This document shows, one piece after another, positions 26,252 to 34,915 of a DNA stretch of 43,212 nt. The notes under the pieces are model-generated. The model was not told the origin of the DNA. It saw nothing but the letters and a program-made list of their open reading frames with translations, and searched no databases. Made by a program: the position numbers and the translations under genes. Every line of letters starts with the position of its first letter. Within the stretch, counting starts at the first letter, position 1. Source of the stretch: Leptospira biflexa (lineage in GTDB: Bacteria; Spirochaetota; DYNZ01); assembly GCA_020720805.1 (NCBI GenBank), contig DYNZ01000021.1, positions 1-43,212 on the forward strand. Reading direction: 5' to 3'.

Positions 26252-27190
26252 TTATTCACCATCGTCTATGCTGGGATCATCCGGATTGACGCTACCATGA
26301 AAAATCTTTTTATTTACCTTGCCCTGCATTACGCGGGTCATTGGTGCTATGGAGTGGGTCAGCCAGACATTTCCCCCGACTACCGAACCTTTACCGATGG
26401 TAATGCGTCCCAGAATGGTAGCCCCGGAATAGACAATAACGTCGTCCTCGACAATGGGATGTCGGGGAACCCCTTTGACAGGATTACCGGCATCATCAAG
26501 GGCAAAACTCTTTGCGCCAAGGGTGACGCCCTGATAGAGCCGAACATTGCGTCCAATCTCGCAGGTGGCGCCAATGACAGTGCCAGTGCCGTGGTCAATA
26601 AAAAAGCCCTCCTGGATGGTCGCTGCCGGATGTATGTCAATGCCGGTTTCTGAATGCGCGATCTCGGAGATCATACGCGGTATCAGTGGAACGCCTAAGA
26701 TGTGCAACTGGTGGGCGATTCTGTAAGAGGCGATGGCTCGCAGACTGGGGTAGCAAAAAATCGTCTCAGCAATACTGTCAGCGGCTGGATCTCCTAAATA
26801 TGCCGCCTGGGCATCTGCTGCCAGCATACGCCGAATTTGCGGCAGACTTTGAAAGAAATGGAGACAGATATCGCCAGCCTTCGCGCTGCACTCCTGGCAT
26901 TGGGCCTGGCATTGAAAACAGAAACCGCGTTTGATCTGCTCTTCCAGCACTGGAAAGATTTTGCTAATGGTTGTACCGATGTGATAACGCAGCGTTGCCG
27001 GTTTGATATCTGATTCACCAAAAAATCCGGGAAAGAGCAAGGTAAGCAAAGCGCTGGTTATCTCATTTAGTCTTTCATTGGAGGGCATGGGTATATCATT
27101 GGCAATGTTTCTGAAGAGTTCATTCTGGTGATCTGTGTCGCATAAGCTGTCCACAAGATATTGAAACTGCTGCTCTGATATCTGTGCCAT
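26252..27190 (-). CDS. cysE: serine O-acetyltransferase (CysE/EpsC type)
   Basis: Makes O-acetylserine from serine and acetyl-CoA, the committed step of cysteine synthesis. 312 residues: a helical N-terminal domain with CFQCQAQCQECSAKAGDIC, a cysteine cluster not universal in the family, then the SAT segment DPAADSIAETIFCYPSLRAI, RIAHQLHILGVPLIPRMISE and the left-handed beta helix ATIQEGFFIDHGTGTVIGAT, IGRNVRLYQGVTLGAKSF, HPIVEDDVIVYSGATILGRI. The catalytic His of FFIDHGTG is present. AGGAG precedes ATG 27190. The extended N-terminus resembles plant-like and EpsC-type SATs of about 300 residues. No O-acetylserine sulfhydrylase is adjacent. Confidence 0.9.
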   Translation of the reverse strand: MAQISEQQFQYLVDSLCDTDHQNELFRNIANDIPMPSNERLNEITSALLTLLFPGFFGESDIKPATLRYHIGTTISKIFPVLEEQIKRGFCFQCQAQCQECSAKAGDICLHFFQSLPQIRRMLAADAQAAYLGDPAADSIAETIFCYPSLRAIASYRIAHQLHILGVPLIPRMISEIAHSETGIDIHPAATIQEGFFIDHGTGTVIGATCEIGRNVRLYQGVTLGAKSFALDDAGNPVKGVPRHPIVEDDVIVYSGATILGRITIGKGSVVGGNVWLTHSIAPMTRVMQGKVNKKIFHGSVNPDDPSIDDGE

Positions 27191-27320
27191 AGTGCCTCAT
27201 CTCCTCTTGCTAAGTCCGATTCCCGGCCTACCATGAAAATAGCATAAATATGGAAGAATTGCCAGGAAAAAAGCAAAGGAAATTTATTTTCTGCGGTATA
27301 CCAATAAGCATTGATGCTTC

Positions 27321-27363
27321 GATAAACTCAGCACAAGATTTACTTTGATAGACTCAGTACAAG
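27321..27363. repeat. 17-bp direct repeat, period 26
   Basis: GATAAACTCAGCACAAG (27321-27337) recurs as GATAGACTCAGTACAAG (27347-27363) with two differences. It lies directly ahead of the larger dispersed repeat copy and is probably part of the same repeat-rich spacer. Confidence 0.6.
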
Positions 27364-27389
27364 TGACAGGTTGGGCAATGCCATAACCG

Positions 27390-27527
27390 CGTCCTTTTGG
27401 CACAAAGTCCATTGCAAACAGTATACGAAAGGCGTTTTGGTTTTCGGATATCGCAAGGCAATGTCAGCGATGTCGACGCACCCTTTAGCCAGTATAAAAC
27501 CCGAGAACCAAAGTGTTTCGAGTATAT
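27390..27527. repeat. dispersed repeat, copy 2 (arm, core, terminal inverted arms)
   Basis: The 34-base arm at 27390-27423 is identical to 105-138. The core 27425-27493 matches the reverse complement of 141-209 and the direct sequence 29967-30035. The element from 27421 to 27527 ends in imperfect inverted arms of about 28 bases: GTATACGAAAGGCGTTTTGG at the left pairs with the complement of CCAAAGTGTTTCGAGTATAT at the right, so the whole 105 bases can fold as a long hairpin. Non-coding. Confidence 0.8.
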
Positions 27528-27635
27528 AATGAAATCAGCATAAATTGCAGAGGGATTTGAATTGATCTCCCGGAGCGGAGCGCTCTTATATCGCTTCCGG
27601 TTCCAGGGGGAGGTCAATGTGTACAGGCAAAAGGG

Positions 27636-28217
27636 TTAGAAGGATAGGGAAATTTTTTCCACCTCAATCAGGGGGTATTCATCCAGAGTTTTGTAGAAAG
27701 GGAGCAGATCATCGATTGGTCCGCTAACCTTGCCGGTACCCTCAAATTCATAGTCATGGGTAGGGGCGTAAAGTTCGGCTCCTTTGGCGTCGGAGGCAAC
27801 TGTCTCTTCAGGTTTAAATCCGGAAACCGTAATAGAGGCGGGGTGGTTTGCGATGAGGGTCTTGATCTCCTCGCCATATTTTTTGCCATAAGTCTTGGTT
27901 GTGAAAGAAAAACTGGCTGATTTGATAGCTTTGGCAGAGTGTATATGTTTGCTGGTAATCAGAGCCTCTCCCTTAACTGTCTGAAGTGCGCTTGCGATTT
28001 TTTTGTACAGGCTCTCCTGGATCACAACGTGCTGCAATTTGGTTTTTAGGCTCATCCATTCCAGGATAGCCTGGGACATGGTATCTGCCTTGATGCCGCT
28101 GTCGTCGCTGAAAACATAAGCGTTTGTCTCTCCGGATGCCAGGGCAAAGCCCTCCAGGAAACCGGCAACTGCGTCCAGATGCCCTTCAAAAACTATCTCA
28201 AAATATTGAATACTCAT
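27636..28217 (-). CDS. conserved-looking protein of unknown function beside nhaD
   Basis: 193 residues, no signal peptide and no membrane segment. The start ATG 28217 follows AGGAGA by eight bases. I do not recognise a family. Visible features: an N-terminal beta-alpha pattern (IQYFEIVFEGHLDAVAGFLEGFALAS), a central segment LKTKLQHVVIQESLYKKIASAL, and a C-terminal half rich in Lys, Glu and Thr with ASITVSGFKPEETVASDAKG. Alternating beta strands and helices suggest a small ferredoxin-like fold. It starts 22 bases after the antiporter gene, so the two are almost surely co-transcribed and it may modulate or sense ion transport; this is inference. Confidence 0.7.
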   Translation of the reverse strand: MSIQYFEIVFEGHLDAVAGFLEGFALASGETNAYVFSDDSGIKADTMSQAILEWMSLKTKLQHVVIQESLYKKIASALQTVKGEALITSKHIHSAKAIKSASFSFTTKTYGKKYGEEIKTLIANHPASITVSGFKPEETVASDAKGAELYAPTHDYEFEGTGKVSGPIDDLLPFYKTLDEYPLIEVEKISLSF

Positions 28218-28239
28218 TTTTTCATCTCCTCTAATCTGC

Positions 28240-29757
28240 TTACACAAAGAAAATAAAGGTCAGAACAATAAAGACCGGAATCAAAATTGGTATCGAAAAC
28301 TTAAGCATATACCCAAAAAAACTGGGCATCGGGACTCCGGACTCTTCTGCAATGGATTTGACCATAAAATTGGGTGCGTTGCCAATGTAGGTGTTTGCTC
28401 CCATAAAAACCGCTCCGGCGCTGATTGCCAATAGAGTTGCAGCGTGCGGTCCCATAAGATCTACTGCGTTTCCGCCAGCGGTATTGAAAAAGACAAGATA
28501 GGTGGGCGCGTTATCCAGGAAGCTGGAGAGAGCTCCGGTAAACCAGAAAAATGCCGCATTGACGAACTCTCCTTTTTCATTCACAACGCCGCGAATGATG
28601 GCGCCCATCGGACCTTCAGCGCCGGAGCGGAGCATGGCAATGGGCGGAACCATGGTGATAAAGATGGTAGCGAAGAGCTTGGCTACCTCCAGGATCGGCT
28701 CCCAGGAGAACTCATTTCCCTTGCGGGTCTCTGCTTTCGTGATCTTCAGGGAGACGAAGGTGATTACCAGAAGCAGGCCAACCTGTAGCAAAGTCGCTAA
28801 TGGAACAGCAACATAGTGGATGGTAAAGGCCGTTCCCAGATTGAGGCTGGAGGAGAGAACCGCTCCAATGATGGCCGGGATCAGTAAAAGATTTAGCGAA
28901 CCCTCCAGGCCAAGTTTTGTGCTGGTAGAGGATTTTTCCGGTTTACTTGTCTCTTTTTTGTAATAAACAGTATCGAGTAGAAAATAGACAACAAGTAGGA
29001 TGATAGAAGCTGCAATCATGGGCAGTAGCATGTGTTCCAATGTCCAGAAGAAACTAACCCCTTTGAGAAAGCCGAGAAATAGCGGTGGATCTCCTAAGGG
29101 GGTCAGCGAGCCGCCGATATTGGCCACAAGAAAGATAAAGAATACAACCGTATGTACCTTATAACGGCGCCAGGCATTGGCTCGCAACAGGGGGCGGATC
29201 AGCAGCATCGCGGCTCCGGTCGTTCCCATAAGGCTGGCCAGCACGGTGCCAAGGAGAATGATGATGGTGTTGACCTTGGGCGAGCCTACCAGCTCCCCTG
29301 TCAGGCGGATTCCGCCAGCTACGGTAAAAAGCGCCAGGAGCAGGACTATAAATGGGATAAATTCCAGGATATAGACCTCCAGAAGATAAAAGGCGCTCAT
29401 GCCGAAGCCATTGACTATGGTAAAGGCTATGATGAACAAGGCTCCCCAGAAAAGAGAAACCTTGCCGTAATGGTGGTGCCAGAAATGGGGCGCTACCAGG
29501 GGAAAAATCGCAATGGAGAGTAGAATGCCGACAAAGGGTATCACCCACAGAAGGCTGATGTTTTTTCCATCCAGGTGAGGCGCATGATGGTGACCATCAT
29601 CCTTTTTATGGGCATCGTTTTTATGGGTATCTGCCTGGGGCGCGCTTGTGGATTTGGTATGTTGGCTGTCAGGCGCAGTGGCGAAAGCGGCTGAAGCCAC
29701 TCCAAGCCACAAAAATGCCATGAGAGAGAGAGCCACTCCTTTTTTCAATTTGGTCAT
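28240..29757 (-). CDS. nhaD: NhaD-type sodium/proton antiporter
   Basis: 505 residues, ion transporter (IT) superfamily, inner membrane. It begins with a cleavable-looking signal sequence (MTKLKKGVALSLMAFLWLG to AFA) followed by a periplasmic linker rich in His, Asp and Lys (HKNDAHKKDDGHHHAPH). About twelve membrane helices follow. Typical segments are TVNGFGMSAFYLLEVYILEFIPFIVLLLALF, GTVLASLMGTTGAAMLLIRPLLRAN, FLVANIGGSLTPLGDPPLFLGFLKGV, FFWFTGALSSFLDNAPTYLVFF and GANTYIGNAPNFMVKSIAEESG; the NxG-T-P and DNAPTY loops are the NhaD signature. It would expel sodium in exchange for protons. AAAGGA before ATG 29757. The His-rich linker could bind metal. Confidence 0.88.
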   Translation of the reverse strand: MTKLKKGVALSLMAFLWLGVASAAFATAPDSQHTKSTSAPQADTHKNDAHKKDDGHHHAPHLDGKNISLLWVIPFVGILLSIAIFPLVAPHFWHHHYGKVSLFWGALFIIAFTIVNGFGMSAFYLLEVYILEFIPFIVLLLALFTVAGGIRLTGELVGSPKVNTIIILLGTVLASLMGTTGAAMLLIRPLLRANAWRRYKVHTVVFFIFLVANIGGSLTPLGDPPLFLGFLKGVSFFWTLEHMLLPMIAASIILLVVYFLLDTVYYKKETSKPEKSSTSTKLGLEGSLNLLLIPAIIGAVLSSSLNLGTAFTIHYVAVPLATLLQVGLLLVITFVSLKITKAETRKGNEFSWEPILEVAKLFATIFITMVPPIAMLRSGAEGPMGAIIRGVVNEKGEFVNAAFFWFTGALSSFLDNAPTYLVFFNTAGGNAVDLMGPHAATLLAISAGAVFMGANTYIGNAPNFMVKSIAEESGVPMPSFFGYMLKFSIPILIPVFIVLTFIFFV

Positions 29758-30141
29758 GCTTTGTATCCTTTTTTGTATTCAAAGTTTGTCTCAATCCGTC
29801 TCTTTTTTCCCAGCGGTTTGGACGGACGGAATTTGATTTCAGTTTTTTCGGAAAAAGAGGGAGAAATCAGGATGATCCGAAAGAGCAATCCAAGCGGCTT
29901 TTTTCCAGGCCGTCAAGTGAAAATCCTGTTTCCAGGGATAGGTAATGTTTTTCATGCGGGATTATACTAAAGGCATTTTGGTTTTCGGATATCGCAAGGC
30001 AATGCCAGCGAAGTCGACGCACCCTTTAGCCAGTATAAAACCCGAGAACCAGAGTGTTTCGAGTATATTTTTGGTTGCCTGTCTGGTGCGGATCTGTATC
30101 ATTGAAAAAATGTAAGGCATAAGGCGTGAGGGGAGGATGGC
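29758..30141. other. intergenic region with divergent promoters and repeat copy 3
   Basis: 384 bases between nhaD (minus) and sucB (plus), so promoters for both should lie here. 29963-30068 is dispersed repeat copy 3, which ends only about 75 bases before sucB. GGGGAGG just before ATG 30142 is the sucB ribosome site. No gene is seen. Confidence 0.55.
29963..30068. repeat. dispersed repeat, copy 3 (complete hairpin, no outer arm)
   Basis: Core 29967-30035 matches 27425-27493 in the same orientation and 141-209 in reverse complement. The right inverted arm (AACCAGAGTGTTTCGAGTATA) is present, whereas the 34-base outer arm found in copies 1 and 2 is missing. It lies between divergent nhaD and sucB. 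Confidence 0.8.
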
Positions 30142-31311
30142 ATGATAGAAATTCGAGTTCCGGAGATGGGTGAATCCATTACAGAGGCTACGATATCGTC
30201 CTGGCTAAAACAGGAAGGGGAGGCAGTAGCAGCGGATCAGGCTCTGGCTGAGTTGGAAACGGATAAAACAACGGTCGAGGTGTATGCTCCCCAGGCTGGT
30301 GTTCTCACTAAGATTGTAAAGATAAAAGGGGAAACTGTCTCTGTCCGGGAAGTTCTGGCACTGCTGGATCCGAATCAGGGGCAGGTCGTTTCTCCCGATC
30401 GTCCTCAGGTGGAGGCCAGCACCCCTTCGCCCGGAGTAATGCCATCAGCGCGCAAGCTTCTGGAAGAGCAGGGGCTCGCCTCTGATGCCGTCACTGGTAC
30501 CGGTCGCGGTGGGCGCATTCTGAAAGAAGATGTGCAGAGCTTGGAAAAGATTTCTGTAGAGAAAAAAACGGTAGAGGCTGCCCCCAGGATAGAACAGAAA
30601 GCGGAACAGCCTGATCGTGAGAAGATTGTACCTATGAGCCGTCTGCGCCAGACAATCGCCCGCCGTTTGGTCCAGGCGCAGCAGAACGCAGCGATCCTGA
30701 CAACCTTCAATGAGGTGGATATGTCCCAGGTAATGGAGCTGCGGGCCCGTTATAAAGATATTTTTAAGGAAAAACATCAGGTAGCTTTGGGATTTATGAG
30801 CTTTTTTGCCAAAGCAGCTATCCAGGCGCTGCGAGCTTTCCCCGCTATCAATGCTGAAATCCGTGGTACAGATATTGTGTATAAAAATTTTTTTGATATC
30901 GGCGTGGCAGTCGGTGGGCCGAAGGGGTTGGTTGTTCCCGTTATTCGTGGGGCGCAGGATCTTTCCCTGGCGGGCATAGAATCGGAGATCATGCGTCTTG
31001 CCGGGAAGGTTAAAGAGGGAACTATTTCGCTTGATGAGTTGCAGGGGGGTACCTTTTCGATTACCAATGGCGGCATCTACGGATCCATGATGTCCACCCC
31101 TATTTTAAATCCTCCCCAGAGCGGGATCCTGGGAATGCACAATATTGTGAAAAGAGCTGTCGTGGTCAATGATGAGATTGTAATCCGGCCTATGATGTAT
31201 ATCGCGCTCTCCTATGATCACCGCATTGTGGATGGCAAGGAGGCTGTACAATTTCTGGTCATGGTGAAGGATGCGATAGAAGATCCAGCCAGAATGCTGT
31301 TGGAGGTATAA
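30142..31311 (+). CDS. sucB: dihydrolipoyl succinyltransferase (E2 of 2-oxoglutarate dehydrogenase)
   Basis: Accepts the succinyl group on lipoyl-lysine and passes it to coenzyme A. 389 residues: lipoyl domain (1-75) with Lys42 in [15 protein letters not shown]3-binding domain (about 98-135) with [12 protein letters not shown] and [14 protein letters not shown]; catalytic domain (about 160-389) ending [16 protein letters not shown] with the active His and Asp. GGGGAGG precedes ATG. The stop is followed after two bases by lpd. The E1 gene sucA, usually upstream, is not here. The single lipoyl domain and LETDKT motif favour SucB over AceF or a branched-chain E2. Confidence 0.9.
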   Translation: MIEIRVPEMGESITEATISSWLKQEGEAVAADQALAELETDKTTVEVYAPQAGVLTKIVKIKGETVSVREVLALLDPNQGQVVSPDRPQVEASTPSPGVMPSARKLLEEQGLASDAVTGTGRGGRILKEDVQSLEKISVEKKTVEAAPRIEQKAEQPDREKIVPMSRLRQTIARRLVQAQQNAAILTTFNEVDMSQVMELRARYKDIFKEKHQVALGFMSFFAKAAIQALRAFPAINAEIRGTDIVYKNFFDIGVAVGGPKGLVVPVIRGAQDLSLAGIESEIMRLAGKVKEGTISLDELQGGTFSITNGGIYGSMMSTPILNPPQSGILGMHNIVKRAVVVNDEIVIRPMMYIALSYDHRIVDGKEAVQFLVMVKDAIEDPARMLLEV

Positions 31312-31313
31312 CC

Positions 31314-32717
31314 ATGCAGGAGTTCGATGTTATCATCATTGGCGGAGGTCCTGGCGGATATGTCGGCGCTGTGCGGGCAGCCCAGCTTGGATTTAAAACA
31401 GCTATCGTAGAGGCGCGCAAAACCCTTGGCGGCACCTGTCTGAATGTGGGATGTATTCCCTCAAAGGCGCTGCTCGATTCCTCGGAGCTTTTTTTACAGG
31501 CGCGGGAAAAGTTCGCTGATCATGGCATTCTGATCGATAATTTACAGATGGATATCGGAAAGATGGTCAGCCGCAAAAATCAGGTGGTTGCCGATGTCTG
31601 CGCCGGTGTCGATTTTCTTATGAAGAAAAATAAGATAAAACGGTTTCATGGGCGAGGTACCATTGTTGAGCCTGGCAAGGTTGAGGTTCGCTCCGCTGAG
31701 GGAAACAGCGAATTGATCCAGGCGAAGCATATCCTGATTGCCACGGGCTCAGTACCAATTGAACTGCCTGGGCTGCCTGTTGACGGCGAGCGGATTATGC
31801 TTTCCGACCATATTCTCCATCTGGAAAAGGTTCCAGAGCATCTTATCATCATTGGCGCTGGCGTCATTGGGCTGGAGCTTGGCTCTGTGTGGCGTCGCCT
31901 GGGGGCCAAGGTGACTGTTGTGGAGATGATGGCACGTTTGTTTGAGACTACAGATAAACAGATGGCAAACCTTGAACAACGTTTATTGAAAGGACAGGGA
32001 TTTGAGTTTTTGTTCGAGCATAAGGTTTTAACTGCTATACGCCAGCAAAATCAGGTGCAGGTGCGTGTGCAGGACAAGCAAAATGTGGAGAAAACAATTA
32101 CAGGAGATGCGCTGTTGGTTGCCATTGGGCGCAGACCATTTTATGACGGTGTAGGTGTCGAGCAGTTAGGTCTGGCGCTAACACCTCGCAAGCGCATCCA
32201 GGTGGATCCTGTGACATTTCAGACTTCGGTTGCTGGCGTCTATGCCCTGGGGGATGTCACGGAGGGGCCAATGCTGGCGCACCGGGCATCGGATGAGGCC
32301 ATTGCCTGGGCTGAGCGGCTCGCCGGTCAGGCTGGTCATGTAAATTATGAAGCGATTCCGTACATCGTCTATACCTGGCCGGAGATGGCCTGGGTGGGAA
32401 AAGGCGAAGAGGAGCTGCAGGCCGCTGGTATTGCGTATAACGCAGGGAAGTTTTTTTTCAGGGCGAATGGCCGTTCGCGCGCGATGCATGAGTTTGAAGG
32501 ACAGGTTAAAATTCTGGCCGACCGACAGACAGACCGGATACTGGGGGTTCATATCATCGGCCCGCGCGCGTCCGATATGATTATTGAGGCGGCCATGGCT
32601 TTGGAGTTTAAGGCAAGCGCTGAGGATCTGGCACGTTCGATGCACGCGCATCCGACTTTGTCAGAGGCGGTGCGCGAAGCGGCCATGGACACCTTGAAAT
32701 GGTCGATCCATAGTTAA
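31314..32717 (+). CDS. lpd: dihydrolipoamide dehydrogenase (E3)
   Basis: Reoxidises dihydrolipoamide with NAD. 467 residues: FAD-binding [20 protein letters not shown] at the start, redox disulfide Cys42/Cys47 in [19 protein letters not shown]-binding [20 protein letters not shown] near the middle, FAD segment [19 protein letters not shown], and the C-terminal His-Glu pair in [13 protein letters not shown]. All catalytic residues are intact. It starts two bases after sucB, so they share a transcript and presumably act in the same complex; E3 may also serve pyruvate dehydrogenase or glycine cleavage. Confidence 0.93.
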   Translation: MQEFDVIIIGGGPGGYVGAVRAAQLGFKTAIVEARKTLGGTCLNVGCIPSKALLDSSELFLQAREKFADHGILIDNLQMDIGKMVSRKNQVVADVCAGVDFLMKKNKIKRFHGRGTIVEPGKVEVRSAEGNSELIQAKHILIATGSVPIELPGLPVDGERIMLSDHILHLEKVPEHLIIIGAGVIGLELGSVWRRLGAKVTVVEMMARLFETTDKQMANLEQRLLKGQGFEFLFEHKVLTAIRQQNQVQVRVQDKQNVEKTITGDALLVAIGRRPFYDGVGVEQLGLALTPRKRIQVDPVTFQTSVAGVYALGDVTEGPMLAHRASDEAIAWAERLAGQAGHVNYEAIPYIVYTWPEMAWVGKGEEELQAAGIAYNAGKFFFRANGRSRAMHEFEGQVKILADRQTDRILGVHIIGPRASDMIIEAAMALEFKASAEDLARSMHAHPTLSEAVREAAMDTLKWSIHS

Positions 32718-32732
32718 GGGTAGTGGTTAAAC

Positions 32733-34316
32733 GTGAAAACAGTTCTTGTAGTTGATGATAGTGAATCGGTTGTTAGTTTGTTGCAGTTGAAACTGCATAA
32801 GAAAAATTATGCAGTTTTGATCGCTAGAAGCTATGCGGAATTACAGAAAATTTTTGAGAAAAACCGTTCTTTGCATTGCGCTATCGTGGATTGGAATCTT
32901 GAGGGTGTTGAGAAGGGTCAGGCGGTTTCGTTTTTAACGGAGCAGGGTATTCCTTCGATCGTACTTTCGGGCGAGCTGAGTCTTGATCTTCAGGAGCAGA
33001 TAAGGGATAAAAAAAATGTTGATTATGTCTATAAAGGGGATATTTTTGCCTTTGATTATGTTGTCTATATTATTGACAGACTAAGAGAGATTGATAACCG
33101 AAAGGCTCTGGTAGTAAACGATTCAAAAACGCAGACATATGTAATTAAAACCTATTTGGAGGAGTTAACTTTTCAGGTGTTTGTGGCCTCATCCGCCGAG
33201 GAGGGGCTTGCTCTTATGGACACCCATGCAAATATTCAATTTGTGTTTACCGATTACATTTTGCCGAAAATGAACGGCGTGCAATTTATTTCAAAATTGA
33301 GGAAAAAATTTTCTCCAGAAGAGCTAATCATCATTGCATTGACGGGCTCTACTTCGAGAGATCTTGCTATTCATCTATTAAAAGCCGGCGCCAATGATTT
33401 TATTTCCAAACCATTTCGCAAAGAGGAGTTTAATAAGCGGATTTTCAAAGAGATGGAATTATTGAGTATTCTGGAAGAAAACAGACGCTATATGGCCATT
33501 ATCGATGATTATGTCATCTTTTCCAGAACCGATATTCAGGGACGAATTAAGTATGCGTCCACAGCTCTTTGCCGGGCAGTAGGGTATAGTAAGGAAGAGT
33601 TGCTCGGCCAGACCCACAAGATATTCCGACATCCTGACACATCAATAGACAAGTACAATGATATCCTTGCCAGCGTTTCAAAAATGGGATCCTGGTCTGG
33701 CGAGGTGCGCAATCAGAAGAAGGACGGTAGGCCATTTTGGGTCAATTTATTGATTACTCCGGTTTTTGACCATAATGGTAAATTGACTGAGTATATTTAT
33801 CTGCGAAACGATATTACAGCTCGCAAGGAGATAGAGACTCTGGCTACCCTTGATTACCTGACAAAATTAAAGAACAGAAAATATTTTGATGCAAAGCTGG
33901 CAGCGCTTTTTTTAAAATATTCCCAGACAGCAGACAGAATTTCAGTTATTTTTTTTGATGTCGATTTTTTTAAGAAAATCAATGATACCCATGGCCATGA
34001 AAAGGGAGATTTTGTGCTGAAGAGCCTCGCGCGGCTAGTTCGCAAACAGATGAATAAAAAGATGTTAGCGGCGCGCTGGGGGGGCGAAGAGTTTATTATA
34101 CTGGATAAAGAACCGTTGCAGTTTGCGGAGAAATTTGCCGAATTTCTGAGGCGCCAGATTGAGATGATTGACTTTGGCAATATGGGAACAGTTACCTGCA
34201 GTTTTGGCGTCACGTCAAATCGAAGCGGAGATAATGAAGTGCTGCTGTTAAAAAGAGCGGATGAAGCCCTGTATAACGCGAAAAATAGTGGCCGCAACCA
34301 GGTTCGGACGCTCTGA
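32733..34316 (+). CDS. REC-REC-PAS-GGDEF diguanylate cyclase
   Basis: 527 residues. First receiver (1-120): VLVVDDSES and AIVDWNLEG with the phosphoacceptor. Second receiver (125-245): ALVVNDSKT, where Asn stands in place of the second acidic residue, and FVFTDYILPKMNG. PAS domain (about 255-370): YVIFSRTDIQGRIKYAS and GYSKEELLGQTHKIFRHPD. GGDEF domain (about 375-525): TLDYLTKLKNRKYFD, VIFFDVDFFKKINDTHGHEKGD and ARWGGEEFIIL, an active-type GGEEF. The RxxD inhibitory site five residues upstream is not seen, so product inhibition through that site is unlikely. It should make cyclic di-GMP under two-component control. Start GTG 32733. It is 15 bases after lpd, an odd partner. Confidence 0.88.
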   Translation: MKTVLVVDDSESVVSLLQLKLHKKNYAVLIARSYAELQKIFEKNRSLHCAIVDWNLEGVEKGQAVSFLTEQGIPSIVLSGELSLDLQEQIRDKKNVDYVYKGDIFAFDYVVYIIDRLREIDNRKALVVNDSKTQTYVIKTYLEELTFQVFVASSAEEGLALMDTHANIQFVFTDYILPKMNGVQFISKLRKKFSPEELIIIALTGSTSRDLAIHLLKAGANDFISKPFRKEEFNKRIFKEMELLSILEENRRYMAIIDDYVIFSRTDIQGRIKYASTALCRAVGYSKEELLGQTHKIFRHPDTSIDKYNDILASVSKMGSWSGEVRNQKKDGRPFWVNLLITPVFDHNGKLTEYIYLRNDITARKEIETLATLDYLTKLKNRKYFDAKLAALFLKYSQTADRISVIFFDVDFFKKINDTHGHEKGDFVLKSLARLVRKQMNKKMLAARWGGEEFIILDKEPLQFAEKFAEFLRRQIEMIDFGNMGTVTCSFGVTSNRSGDNEVLLLKRADEALYNAKNSGRNQVRTL

Positions 34317-34482
34317 TTTTTCTAGAATTCATTTAATAATAAAAAAAATAGACGGGTAGCAGTTTTTTTCTTTGACTTTTTGTCTCGTTTTTATCACGCT
34401 TCTTTGTGAGGAAGTATTTACTTACGCATCGGATAGCCGGATCCATTGTGTAATCTTTAGTTTTTTTTGATGGAGGAGTGTG

Positions 34483-34893
34483 ATGGGGGGACAAAAATTC
34501 AAATTTATTTTAATCGGGGCAGCCATAGTTGGAGCAGTAACTTTTTTGGCATTTTTATCCTTCGAAGAGAGTAAATCTTATTATATGAATGTGGATGAAG
34601 TTACAGGAATTGGTAAAAAAGCGTTAGGTAAACCGATTAAAATGCGCGGAATTGTCGAGAATGGCTCAATAACACGCAATCAAGGCCAGCTTGAATTTTC
34701 TCTTGGGTTCAATGGATCTGTTATCAAGGTGGTGTACACTGGAAAGGCTGTGATTCCGGATAATTTTAAGGGGGCAACTGAAGTTATCGTCAATGGCCGA
34801 GTGAAGAGTGGAGGATCATTTGAGGCCGATGGTATACAGGCAAAATGCGCCTCAAAATATCAGGCAGATTATAATGCTCTGCGTAATAAATAA
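34483..34893 (+). CDS. ccmE: cytochrome c maturation protein CcmE, Cys-type
   Basis: Periplasmic haem chaperone that receives haem from CcmC and delivers it to apocytochrome c. 136 residues: one N-terminal membrane helix (8-27), then a beta-barrel domain with YMNVDEVT, KMRGIVENGSI, LEFSLGF and VIVNGRV typical of CcmE. The haem-binding residue is not the usual His: the C-terminus reads Cys122-Ala-Ser-Lys-Tyr126, the CX3Y variant known from Desulfovibrio and archaea. ATG 34483 is preceded by GGAGGAG; the base triplet before it (GTG) is also a formal start. First gene of the ccm group. Confidence 0.85.
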   Translation: MGGQKFKFILIGAAIVGAVTFLAFLSFEESKSYYMNVDEVTGIGKKALGKPIKMRGIVENGSITRNQGQLEFSLGFNGSVIKVVYTGKAVIPDNFKGATEVIVNGRVKSGGSFEADGIQAKCASKYQADYNALRNK

Positions 34894-34915
34894 TTCGCTA
34901 CAGGCGTCCTGAATT

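Larger units (their letters stand above)
27191..27635. other. repeat-rich intergenic region
   Basis: 445 bases between cysE and the 193-residue unknown gene (both on the minus strand). It contains the 17-base direct repeats, dispersed repeat copy 2 and, at 27560-27600, an imperfect GC-rich stem (CCGGAGCG against CGCTTCCGG). A minus-strand open frame of 87 codons spans the repeat but has no gene-like features. The cysE ribosome site is at its left edge. Confidence 0.6.

Noticed and set aside
27354-27617. 87-codon minus-strand frame over repeat copy 2
   Set aside because: It is open because of the repeat; the frame is not kept in the other two copies and has no gene-like start.
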